Positions 1 through 10,616 of a stretch of 64,000 bases of DNA are shown in pieces. The position numbers and the translations under genes are program-made. This DNA comes from Flammulina velutipes (taxonomy: Eukaryota; Basidiomycota; Agaricomycetes; Agaricales; Physalacriaceae), in assembly GCA_011800155.1 (NCBI GenBank), contig CM022374.1, positions 372,001-436,000 on the forward strand, read 5' to 3'. Under the pieces are notes generated by a model that saw only the letters and a program-made list of their open reading frames with translations, was not told the origin of the DNA and searched no databases. Each line of letters opens with the position of its first letter. The stretch's first letter is position 1.

Positions 1-1843
1 CAATAACCGAACCCACGGGCTGAAACGTGAGCAGGCCAGCACTCTACCGTAGAACTCGCGCTCGTCTTCGGAAAAAATGCATTCAACGAGCAGAGTGGTC
101 GCAGGTTCAAGTGGTACCCATTGGTGCTTGTCGTGCTTGGTCCGGCGCAGCATAACGCGCGATACGAATTTCTGAGAGCAACTGCTTTAGCTCAAAGATA
201 CCCATGTCAAATGTTGAAGGTGACCTACAACGAGACGTTCGTCTCTACTGGGATGATCTGGTACAGGGGACATAATCCGAGGTGCCAGCGAATGCACTTT
301 GAGGAACGCAAACAAAGAATAGAGGTCGCTGACATTGTTATGGCTAGCAGGGGGTAAGTAGATTGAGCTAATGGGCAGACATTGGCAGGATCGACTATAC
401 TGACAGAGGTGTGCCTGTTAGACACCATCGAAAGATACTGATAAGTGCAAGGCATGCAGCGTGCAAAAGTGTATCAGAGCTGCGAATGACGTGCGCTTCA
501 TCTTTCCAAGTCATCAATAGCAAGAACCAGGCAATGCATAGCTCATACCAATGATGACACGGCCCCATGCTACAACCAGAACGCCATCGGTCGCAGTTTT
601 TTCCTTGATATATTGAGCCTTCGTTTTGGTCTTGACGGCGGTACAGAGTGCCCTATACTCGTTACGAACGATCGTGTGCGTGGTGATAACAAGGTCAAAA
701 GGTGACAAATCTAGAAAAGGTCAGTCAGTTTTCAGCGGCCTCCAGTTCGACAAACCTTTCTTTCGTTTCGGTCCGTGATAGATATATACTTTGAAGTCTT
801 TGAATTTGGGGTTACCGCGAATAAGTCTTTGGATTTCCCTATCCCATGTAGTAATCACGGCAAGAGGAACGATGACACTAGGACGAAAATTGAGAATGAA
901 GATGCCAGGGCTAACAAGACGTACAGTGTTGGCCCCGCTTTCCTTCCAAACACCATCCAATGGTCGAAGACGCGAATGAGCATTTGCATTGTCTTGCCGT
1001 ACCTGTGAGAATTGTGTCAGCGATACATAGTTCAAGATGACGCGAATCATAGTACCCCATATCATCTGAAAGTATGCCTCCCTTAAACTCATCTTCCATC
1101 TTGGCCATGACGGAACGAGATATAAGTTGATGACCATATAGCGTGATGTCTGCAGGTAGTGTAAAAAGCTTTTCAACAGGTAATGCTACAGCTAGGAGCC
1201 ACGAAGAAGGAACAGGAAGCTGTGCGATCGTAGATTCTTGTGTTGTAGATGTCGCAGTCGAAGAAACCATGGGAGTCGTTGAAGTCGACGCTGAAGCCTG
1301 CACAGAATCTTGGAAAGGATCATCATCGTCAACAGCGGGCTGAACAGCACGTTTGGTAGGCGCTTTGGCGCCCTTACGGTGTGAGGGAGGTGGAGTGGCA
1401 TACGCTGCAGCCGGTCTAGTCTTGTGAGTGGGCGTTGCGGCTGGTTGGCCTGGCGGGCGAGTTGTATCAGCGATACGGACATTCGTTCGAGCTCGTTGCG
1501 TCGGCTTCTTGTTACTGACAGGCGTTGGTGGAAGAACGATTGATTTGGTAGGGCGAGTAGGCGTGCTTGTGAGGTCGGTCAGATCAGCGGGTGAGATGTT
1601 GAGGCGTGCAGGTGGTCGGCGTTCGTTCTTAGGAACAGTACGAGTGCCAACGCGCGCCGATGCAGATTCTGATACATCTCGTAGGCTTGGATAGACTGGA
1701 TGGTTGTCAGAGTCAATATCTATGAAAGCGAGGAGCAACGCACACGCTGAGGCAGATGTCATTGTTACATCCTCCTGCGCGAGCTCTGGGGCGTCTCCTG
1801 GTGGCCAAAGCCAGGTCTTGAAAGCTTGAAAGACAAACGACAT
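1..1843 (-). CDS. SNF2-family DNA-dependent ATPase/helicase (3' end beyond left edge)
   Basis: The start is the ATG at 1843. About 230 residues of low-complexity Ser/Thr/Pro/Arg sequence come before the ATPase core. No single frame shows the core, but removing six GT-AG introns (1003-1055, 878-924, 711-755, 502-548, 344-404, 172-228; 45-61 nt each) joins it in order. Motif I reads GGILSDDMGYGKTMQM. Motif Ia reads VIVPLAVITTW, followed by FDLVITTHTIVRNEYRAL. Motif II reads RVIIDEAHVIR, motif III RWCLTGTPLHNNVSDLYSLF, then VMLRRTK. The Walker lysine and the DEAH box are both restored only by splicing, which supports the intron model. The helicase C-terminal lobe, and any RING domain of the Rad5/Rad16 type, would lie outside the window. 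Family knowledge suggests chromatin remodelling or repair in the nucleus. The exact subfamily is not determined. Confidence 0.85.
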
Positions 1844-2427
1844 GGCGATGTAATACAGAGCAAGAGTTTCTTATATATTGGTTGCTCAAAATGGAACAAA
1901 GAGGGCATTACTTCAGACGGATATCAGTTAGACTACCGATTTCAGAACAATGTGGGATTCTTACCATCTACAACAATATTCAGCGCTTTGAGGGACGATT
2001 CATGAAAGGAAGAAAAACAGATGATCAATGTCAAGAGTAAAGAGCACTTGGGGTATGTGGCGTACATAATATATGGCATTGTTTGGCATCACTGTCCTCT
2101 ACTTGCCTCACACGTACAAATTCCTCCATAACGCCCACATGCACCGTTGATCACAATTCGCGCTTGAACGTTTGAACAGCTGAGTGATCATGGCTTCTTG
2201 AATTGAAAGTATTCTCCTGCATTATCTGGCCGTTATCTCGTTATTCCGAGAGTTCCGGATGACTACGCAAACCGTATGGACTCTTCTCATCCACGCGCAT
2301 CCCGCCCTTGGCGCAACGTGAACGAATGAACTCCTCTGGTCTGTGCCCACAACATATAAAAGGACAATTCTTGTCATGGGTCCTATAAGCTCTGTTTATT
2401 TCTTTCACACTCGGGCTGTAGTTCAAC
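1844..2427. other. Intergenic region between divergent SNF2 and fungalysin A genes
   Basis: No coding sequence is supported here. It should hold both 5' regions. The only clear element is the TATA box at 2355. Confidence 0.5.
2355..2362 (+). promoter_or_regulatory. TATA box of fungalysin A
   Basis: TATAAAAG lies about 70 bp upstream of the ATG at 2428. The paralogue on the other strand also has a TATA-like element about 80 bp upstream of its ATG, which supports this as a shared core promoter. Confidence 0.55.
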
Positions 2428-4669
2428 ATGGTGTCCTTCACGAAACTTCTATCCTTCGTTTTTCTGGCTGTATCTGTGGACTCTCTTCCGTTCACTGGGT
2501 TCACCAAACACTCGACTCACCGCAAGCGCGTAATTGGACGCGGTATTGAGGTTGAGACCTATCATCCTACTGTTTCCTACCAGGCGAGTCACATAAACAA
2601 GTGGGATGATAGTATCTGCTTAATCGCTCCTCTCAGACGTTTGCTGCTGGTAAAATCGTACCGTCGTCATTTGTTCCTCAGACCTTGGAGGAGACCACCC
2701 GGTCTTTCGTTGCGTCTGAGCTAGGTATCGACTTCGGCGACGTCTCGTTCAACAGTGCCAGCGTGGAGGAAAACATCAGTTATGCATATGTGAAGCAGTC
2801 ACACGTAAGTAAAAATGTCCGAAATTCTTCCCTCCCCATTTCTGACTGATATATAGGATGGTGTAGACTTCGTCAATGCGGTCGCCAACGTTGCATACAA
2901 GGATAATAAGGTTGTCGCCTTTGGTTCTTCCTTCGTTGATGCTTGTAAGCTGTGTTCCCTCCTTTATCCTTTATTCAGATGTCTAACACTCAAAATAGCT
3001 AATATTGCTCCTTCGACTCCGACTACGGAAGTTGACGATTTTGTTGCATCTATCGAAGAACAACTGGATGGCAAGTTCAACGGATACAAGTCGGTCAACT
3101 ACCTGACCCAGCCGGACGGCTCTGTTGCTCTTACCCACGCCATTCAAATTCAGAATGAGGAAACTCATGCATGGTACGAGGCGCTTGTCGATGCGCACAG
3201 TGGAGAATTGCTTAGCGTCATTGACTTCGTCAACGAGCTTACTGTGAGTTACTTTGTTGGATTTAGGACGGTATCTGACAAGAAAATAGTATCGCGTCGT
3301 TCCTATCACTAAGCAAGCCGTCACTGAGGGTACCGAGTTGCTTGTCGATCCTGAAGATATCATAGCGTCTCCTGGTGGTTGGGTCGCTGCGAATGATACT
3401 GCGTGCGTTGACCTGCTTGTTGTGCATTATCTCAAGCTAAACCTACCATTTTTGTAAGTGGCAACAATGTCGTCGCCTACAAGTCGTCTCAGTCCTCCAC
3501 ATCTCCCACGTCTTCGACTGGTGTCTTTGACTACCCATGGACTGCTGCTGATGCACCCGCCACCGCCAACAACCTCGATGCCGCTCGTGTTAATGCCTTC
3601 TACCTCATGAACAGTCTCCATGACATCTACTACCGCTATGGATTCACTGAAACAGCATTTAACTTCCAGGCGTCGAACTTTGATCTCGGGGGCGCACAGA
3701 ATGATCGTGTCTTGATGAGCGTGCAGGATGGTGCTGGTTTCAACGACGCGAGATTTTCTTCTCCGCCAGAGTAAAGTTCTATGTTTTTGAGCCTTAGTCG
3801 CAGTACTCACTAAACCGACGTATGTTAGTGGTCAATCGGGACTCTGCCGTATGTTCATCTGGACTCTCACCAACCCTAACCGAGATGGTTCACTCGAGAA
3901 CGATATTCCCGTCCACGAGATGACCCACGGCTTGACCACTCGTCTTACGGGCGGTGGAACTAGCAGATGTCTCCAGACTACCGAGGCGGGCGGAATGGGC
4001 GAGGGTTGGTCTGATGCGCTCGCTTTGTGAGCGATTTTCGTTTAACAATAGCTTGTCTCGTTCGGCTAATGATGTACCCTCTCCTAGTTGGACTGAGCAA
4101 ACTAGCGCAACTATTCGCGACTTCACATTGGGTGGTTATGTCACCAACTCTATCGGTGGTATCCGTTCATTTCCTTATTCAACCTCGGCTACGACCAACC
4201 CCCTTCGTTACTCTACCATCAAGACTCTCAACGAAGTTCACGGTGAGTTTTCTAAACTTTCTAGTGCTATCGAATCACTGATCTTTTGGGAATCAGATAT
4301 CGGTGAAGTTTGGGCCAATATTTTGTTCAATGTCTATGCTGCGCTCGTTGGCGAGCATGGCTTTGATGCCTCAGCTCCTACAAACCCCGACAGCTCCGCT
4401 GGCAACGCTGTCTGGCTTCACCTCTTGATCGACGCTCTCAAACTACAGCCTTGTAATCCTACCTGTACGTACTCTACTACCTGAGTGGAGTGGATTACTC
4501 ACTGATACTGAAACTAGTGGTCGCCGCTCGTGATGCTTGGATCCAGGCTGATGTCAACCGGTACTCCGGCGCCAATAGATGTTTGCTCTGGAACGCTTTT
4601 GCTAGCCGCGGACTGGGTATGAATGCCGCTAGCTTTAGCGACAGCCCAGACGTTCCCTCTGACTGCTAG
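2428..4669 (+). CDS. Secreted M36 metallopeptidase (fungalysin A)
   Basis: The protein begins with a hydrophobic signal peptide ([16 protein letters not shown]), followed by an FTP-type propeptide and the M36 catalytic domain. The zinc site is present: VHEMTHGLT supplies the two His ligands and catalytic Glu, and [11 protein letters not shown] about 35 residues later supplies the third ligand. The end reads PDVPSDC, then TAG at 4667-4669. About eight introns are needed. The first begins CAG|gcgagt and ends in AG, so it is GC-AG; another ends in AAG. Once spliced, all exons stay in frame, so the gene looks functional. Fungalysins are secreted zinc endoproteases that degrade extracellular protein and are normally activated by propeptide removal. 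A close paralogue with the same intron positions lies inverted at 23996-26215. Confidence 0.93.
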
Positions 4670-5940
4670 GCTCCCTCGTCCATCTGGTATTGAGTCGCGC
4701 GCAGGCAAATGGGAGATCAACGATATCTACTAGTATCAATCTACCACTATATACATTCGCTACAATACCCAGTCAAGTATACTTGAAATATCTGTCGTAG
4801 ATCATTTAAGGCTCTTTGACGTCCGAATTTCTACTGAGTTGGAGCAGGACGTTTCGCGGTAATCTCGCTGCATTCGCGGCAGTTGATTGGCCCGGCCTAC
4901 CATCATTTCCTTTTCTGTGAAGAACACCTTGCGTGTGGCGTATTTTTGCATCTATGTATATATAAGACTAGATTAAACACACGAGGCAGTCTCGCTAGTA
5001 GCCTTATCGATGGTGGCGCTGGGTGGTTACGGAGTTCCACGATTTCAAGTGCTCGTGTCTATTTCACGCTGTTAATTACATTCATTGATTCAATAAACAA
5101 GTCTCCAGGGCCTGCGGTTTTTAATGATGAATCCTTCCCGAGTACGCCATTGGCATTCAATCCGTTCTCTCGACAACGGCCAAGCGCAGTCAGGTCCCGC
5201 AGGAAAACCTGCCAGTGGGCAACCGTCAGCGCGTTCCCAGTAAAAACACACGCAGCAGATCACTAATCCTCTCAGCTTCGTCTGACCGCTGCATTCACTC
5301 CAACTTCTCTCTCCGAATCCCCGCGTTTTCACCATCGGCGTAAAGCGAGTTCCTGATTTGCCACACTTTCCTTTTATGGACGCCCCTTCATTTTGTAACA
5401 ATGGTAATTTGACAAGCGTGACAATAATTTACTCATTTTGTTGGTTGCCATTCGCGAGACGAGTAGGTCACCAACAGGCAACCATCGCCTGACCGTCGCT
5501 CAGGTCTGTAACCCACTTCGTATGGTATATTCCACGCTCGGAACATTCGGAGGACTGGTCGTGAGGTTGGCCAGTTTGTCTGGAATCTCCTTGCTGGTTT
5601 ATATCACCAGTTATCAGCATCTGAAGGCACAGAAGCCTTTCAGTAGCTGCCCGCTCCAAGGAACCCTTTGTGAAAGCAAGCACGACACGGTTGCCGATCG
5701 TGTTGCATGAGACTCAACGCTCAGGACGACATATTTAATAATCATGGAGAATGAAATGACGTTGCTACCAGGAGAGCTCTAGATTCCTCGGCCTGTTAGA
5801 GCTCATCCCGATCCACCCTGGTTGCCTTACAACTTTCCTTTCTTCCACCTCGACGGTTGGGCTCCGGATGCGCAGATTTTCATTCTGAGGCTTTCCTACC
5901 CGCCGTTGCGCTTTCGTTCTCTCTTAATATTTTTGACTGG
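4670..5940. other. Long intergenic stretch, no gene supported
   Basis: Open frames exist on both strands but none shows codon structure, splice logic or a recognisable domain. The right part is probably promoter and 5' UTR of the homeobox gene. Confidence 0.4.
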
Positions 5941-7441
5941 ATGTCGCACTTTCCTTCGCCTTCACCTCGTCGTTCTAATTCGCCCACTAATCCTTCTTCA
6001 CGAATCGACACCTACGACCAACCCACGCATACGCTACACACGCTTACTAGCCCACTACATTCTTTTGTTGCTGCCGACCCGCAACCTAGCACATCTGCTA
6101 TTTCTTCATCACGAACTCTAAGGCCACCTTCTGACACTTCACCCGGCCCAATGTCAAGACGCCTCCGGCGACACTCTCCCCATAGGCAAGAGGCCTCCGC
6201 CTCGAGGGAGAGCTCCTCCGACTCTCAAGGAGGAATGGCGGACACGGAAGAGGGCGATTCAAGACGCCACTCACACACACCTACCTCTCCCACCAATCCT
6301 CCCAAGAAGAAGCGCACTAGAACGTTAACCACACCACATCAATCTGCCGTATTACACGCGCTTCTTGCCCAGGTCCGTTTATTCCTCCTCCGTAAACAAT
6401 TCACTCATCTCAATGGAAACCTTCAGTCTCGTTTCCCCACGACTGCCATGAGGGAGGAAGTCGGACGCTCCATTGGTCTGAGTGCTCGTAAAGTTCAGGT
6501 GAGCACATCTGTATGTGGAGTTGTAATATGTATTAATTTGCGTCACCTAGATCTGGTTCCAAGTACGTGAACATTCCCACAGGTAGACATTACTCCTCAA
6601 CTAACTGCATGACTAGAATCAACGCCAAAAAGCTCGTCGCCCCCGCCAAGGCGAAGCCCCACTACCACGACCACCTCAGTATGGCCCTTACCCCACCATG
6701 GAAGGTTCTTCCTCTGCTCAGGCAACAGGTCAGAGCGAACCATCTATAGGGACCGTACCGCAGGTTCAGGCAACATATCAACGACTCCCAAGCCCGTACG
6801 AGTACCAATCAGGTCCTAGATATGGCACTGGACCGGAACGCAGCTCAGAGCTTCTCGGACCGGGAGTACCAGGTCTAGTGGGGCCCTCGTCGATGTACTC
6901 ACAACCGCAGGCCCCTCAACGACACTCCCCAACTGTGAACCGCTATCCCATGTTCCCACTATCTCCTAGGGAAATCGCCCGACCTTATCCATCTCCCTAC
7001 TCCAGACATAGTGTCAGCCCTACTGTACATCGTTCCAGTGATTCAGGATATACGCCGGTCCAGCCATTGCCTTACGAGCCCTTAGCTGGACAACGATACA
7101 TCTTACGCCGTACGCCTTCTCCAAGCCGTACCCTACCCTTACCTATTCCTACCCACCCGACTATTCCTCTCCACGCCCAATGGGATCCGACGCGCTTATC
7201 TCCCACAGCCACACGCTCGGATGATGACTTTCAGTTGTCACCCATCCGCACTGGTCAGGCTACAGAGCAGTTTCCGCTTGTGCTCCCCCGCATAATGGCT
7301 GAGCACCGCAGACCTGCCCCTCCTTCTGAGGGTGGACCCACTCGCTCTCGTCGACCTGCTGGCCGCTACGACCCCGTACGCTCCATCGTCGTACCATACA
7401 GAGACACAGCTGGCCCGCCCTCCCCTCCCGCAGATTCATGA
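5941..7441 (+). CDS. Homeodomain transcription factor
   Basis: The start chosen is the ATG at 5941 (MSHFPSPSPRR); an in-frame upstream start at 5857 adds 28 unconvincing residues. A Ser/Pro/Arg-rich N-terminus leads to the homeodomain, which opens KKKRTRTLTTPHQSAVLHAL. Helix 3 reads VQIWFQNQRQKARRPR, with the W-F-x-N core intact. Three introns cut the domain: 6373-6426, 6499-6550 and 6563-6616. The last two leave a 12-nt exon (6551-6562) coding only IWFQ. The long C-terminus is disordered, rich in Pro, Ser, Tyr and Arg, and ends at TGA 7439-7441. Homeodomain proteins of this kind are nuclear DNA-binding regulators; in mushrooms some act in fruiting-body development. It does not lie next to a second homeodomain gene, so there is no sign of a mating-type locus. 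Confidence 0.9.
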
Positions 7442-8972
7442 TTTCAACGCGCGACCATGAACGTGACCACTATTTTTCCACACTCTTTTCACGATCTTCG
7501 ATTAACGAAACACCGTCATTCCTTCACTATAACATGTTCTCTAATTCGTAATATGGATCCGCTACTACCTTTGTTACTCTATACCATTGATCATAGTCAC
7601 AGCGCATACGTCGCCACCTTGTTGTATTTTCTGTACTCGGAAAGTACAGCCTACTTACTCTCGCCGTCGTTTACTAATTTTAGACACCGTATTACCTTAA
7701 CAGCAAGAAAAATGTACTATTTGATCTCTCGCTTTACCTTCTTGCCTTGTTACACATTCTTGGTTTGCCTCCTGGCTAGATATGTAAGCTGGCTATTGCT
7801 TGCCCCAAGCTTGGCCATGCGGATGGCAACTAATACGCCCCCATATTTCGGGCCTATGATTCGGAACCGCCGCGAACTTCGCGTTCAGTTGGATGACATG
7901 TGAACTTTCGAACATGTAGCGATGTGATTTGCTGATGACAACGAGAATTGAATGACCGGTTGTTATGAAGATGCCTTGAAGATCTCCCAGGCTCATAATT
8001 GGAAGGGATTCTCTCTATGCCATCGATAATAGTAATTCTATCACTTCATACTCTCGTCAGAGTTTCCCAGGCGCTGTCCGTCCGACGAACCCCCGAATAG
8101 TAAGTTGAGTAGAGCCGAGATGTGGCGCAGGAAAATACACAACGGTGTCGAGGAAATATATAAGAGAAAGATTGAGAAATTCCAGTCCTCTCGCCCTTTT
8201 ATTGAGCCAAGTAAATGACGTTACCTCTCGCGTCGAAGAATTAGAGTGGGAAGTTAAAGTCCTCCTCCAGAATTTCTCGATTTCGGATATCCTCGGCAGA
8301 CCCATTGCCTCGACCATTTGAGCCACAGAAGAAGTATTTTCCTTAGTTCTGACGAGAGTAATGATAAAATCCCCTTTCGTCAACCACTCACTTGACATTG
8401 TCAAAGGAAACCATCTTTCCCATTTAATAACCGATCAAGTCCATTTTCCGCAAGTGCTTGCCTCAATTGTTCCCTCGGCTGAGAGGATATATCTCCCCTG
8501 GTATGATACTATTGGATAACCTTCTTCTTACACACGCCACACCAGGAACTATCAATAAACTTATTGCTTACGATCTAGAACTTGAATACCGATCAGCTAC
8601 GTGGTATCGCACTGGCAGGTATCTATTATCGAAGGCCGGATTATAGCGAGCTTCGGGGTGTGTGGGAAAATGACCATGTAGTAGGAGTACATCCAGAATA
8701 TCAGCATTATCGTTCATCAAGATTGACGCCACATTCAACTGATCATCGGGCCGACCTTGCCGAGCGGACGCCACATTTCATTTGATCGATCCATGGGCTT
8801 GTTCATTACCACCACTATCCGAATTTATGTTGACATTGAATAAGGGGTTATTGTCTTTTACGCCATCGACGACGACGGCCAGAGTTATCACATAACTACG
8901 TAAAGAGTAGGCTCGTATCATTTGTCTTCTGGATATAATTTACCTGACCTGCCATGGTTTAGAATCACCAAC
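7442..8972. other. Intergenic stretch, no gene supported
   Basis: An open frame at 7457-7903 is hydrophobic but resembles 3' UTR or background composition. A minus-strand frame at 8057-8404 has no recognisable motif. From about 8727 the sequence matches 10617 onward, marking the left end of the tandem duplication. Confidence 0.4.
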
Positions 8973-10248
8973 ATGGATACCCTTTCTAGTGAGGTGATAG
9001 ACATCATTGTAGACAAGCTTGCAGAGGACGCTACGGATGCTACCACGTCTCTCAAATCATGTTCCCTCGTCTCCCATTCATTCCTCCTGCGTGCTCGAAC
9101 ACATCTCTTCAACACAGTTGTCTTACGGAAACGCATGGAAAGCGACGTACTGATTACTTCTGAAGTATCTTCGACCACGCTAGCCCTCGTGAAGAGTCTA
9201 AAAATCGATTTCTCTCCCCTTAACTCGCAATCGGGTAGACCGTACCCATCCTTTGGGAGCACCGTAGGATTCCCCACGAGCTTGGATGCGTTTTACTCGC
9301 TGGAGAACCTCGTCTTGATGCACATGTCCTGGGATCGAGGTACCCCAGACGCTTTACTACGCCATCTACAGACTGGACCACACACGTTCCAAACATTGCT
9401 CTTAACCGCGATACAATTTCCCTGCACGTCGGACTTATGCTCGGTCGTTCGCGCGTCGCCTCAGCTAAGAACTCTTTCGTGCGTGGGGGTGTATCTCCAG
9501 AGTGATGGGGGTTGTTCTGAGCAACATGTTTGGGACCATGTTGAGACGTTGGGGTTGGTGATTTTCCATGGGACCTCTACTGGTGGGTCGGTGGAGGATG
9601 CTTATAGGGTATTGAAGGCTGTATTGGACCCTGCGCAATGTCCAAAGGCGCTTCCCAGGCTGCATACGATCATGTTTTGGATGGATGCTCCGTACATGGA
9701 CTTGTTCAACGAACTTTTGGAGATGACGAAGGAGACGGTGAATGAGCTGAATATGATATTCCCTAGTATACCTGGTGAGTGCCTCTGCAGGGGATCTGTC
9801 CATATCTATTAATTTTTTGACACTAGTGGCCTGCCCGCAATATCTGCACATCTCTCATCTGAATGTGCTCCGGCTGGACTTGTCTGGGTGGGATTCTACT
9901 GCATCGGATCCCATTGAGGAGGCTATCCTGACGTTGGAGCGCATCCGAGGCTACTTGGAGCAGGATTTGCAGTATCGATTGAAGCGCTTGGAAATGTTCC
10001 TTTCCCATCGTATCATCCTGCCAATGTGTGAAAAGGCTTCTACCACTATGGAACATGCCTGGGAAGCCTTTTTCGACAATTTTACCTCCTCTTATAGATT
10101 TAGGGAGCTTGAAGAGGTTCATTTCCGGTTTGCGACCGCGGTGGATATGATGCCCATGGAGAGTCGGGCGTGGAATAGCTTTGCGTCTTTGAGGCGTAAT
10201 GGGGTCAGCGTAACAAGTTCCTTCCTTAATTGGGATCACTTGGACTAG
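8973..10248 (+). CDS. F-box/leucine-rich-like protein A (intact copy)
   Basis: The ATG at 8973 starts MDTLSSEVIDIIVDKLAED, which continues to CSLVSHSFLLRARTHLF, a degenerate F-box of the kind common in Agaricomycetes. The rest has regularly spaced leucines, as in divergent LRR regions. One intron (9775-9826, GT-AG) joins PSIP to VACPQYLHISHL. The protein ends at NWDHLD, stop 10246-10248, giving about 407 residues. F-box proteins usually bind Skp1 in SCF ubiquitin ligases and recruit targets through the C-terminal part; the target here is unknown. It is the intact member of a tandem pair whose second copy at 10862 is disabled. Confidence 0.75.
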
Positions 10249-10381
10249 ATTAGCTCATGGATTTTTGGAATCTGTAATCTTGAGATGACTTTGGAACGAG
10301 CACGTGGCGCATAATTTCTTTGTTCTCAACGTCCATCATCGTTGTTCTTAACTAGGTTGTTAGATCTCGTCGGAATTCAAC

Positions 10382-10567
10382 GTGCGCGCGCCTTTACGAC
10401 CAGCTCAATCTACTAACAGTCGACCCCTTGACCTCCAATAGGCCAGTGTGTCGCTACTTCCGCCCATTCCGTACGCAATTAAAACCAACCTATTTGTCAG
10501 ATAAGGCTAACGTTTGACAACTACAGGTTATACCGACAATTGTTTCGCGCGCATCTCAACCTAGGAC
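10382..10567 (+). pseudogene. Truncated 5' copy of SDHAF3
   Basis: This matches exon 1, intron 1 and the first codons of exon 2 of the intact SDHAF3 gene at 12421. The start position reads GTG (10382) instead of ATG. Similarity stops after the LYRQL..R.HLNL part of exon 2. The intron branch and acceptor region (CTAACGTTTGACA) is still recognisable. It is a by-product of the tandem duplication, which broke inside SDHAF3 exon 2, and it cannot encode a functional protein. Confidence 0.8.
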
Positions 10568-10616
10568 CTTGGCTTACCTCCGGCCGGAGCTGCCTGGAGC
10601 ACAACAGGAATGTAAT

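Larger units (their letters stand above)
8727..10570 (+). repeat. Tandem duplication, copy 1 (F-box gene plus 5' end of SDHAF3)
   Basis: The sequence from near AAGATTGACGCCACATT is repeated in order at 10617-12605. The shared parts are the upstream region with CCGACCTTGCCGAGCGGACG, the whole F-box gene, and the first exon, first intron and start of exon 2 of SDHAF3. Boundaries are estimated by eye. Confidence 0.85.

Noticed and set aside
225..455. Minus-strand open frame treated as its own gene
   Set aside because: It reads through the intron and exon of the SNF2 gene; splicing explains the sequence.
5941..7441. Homeobox gene as part of a mating-type A locus
   Set aside because: Only one homeodomain gene is present, with no divergent HD1/HD2 pair and no usual flanking marker.
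7457..7903. Hydrophobic plus-strand frame that could be a membrane protein
   Set aside because: No homology, no conserved features, directly after the homeobox stop; more likely 3' UTR.
8057..8404. Minus-strand 115-codon frame
   Set aside because: No recognisable motif and no consistent splice partners.
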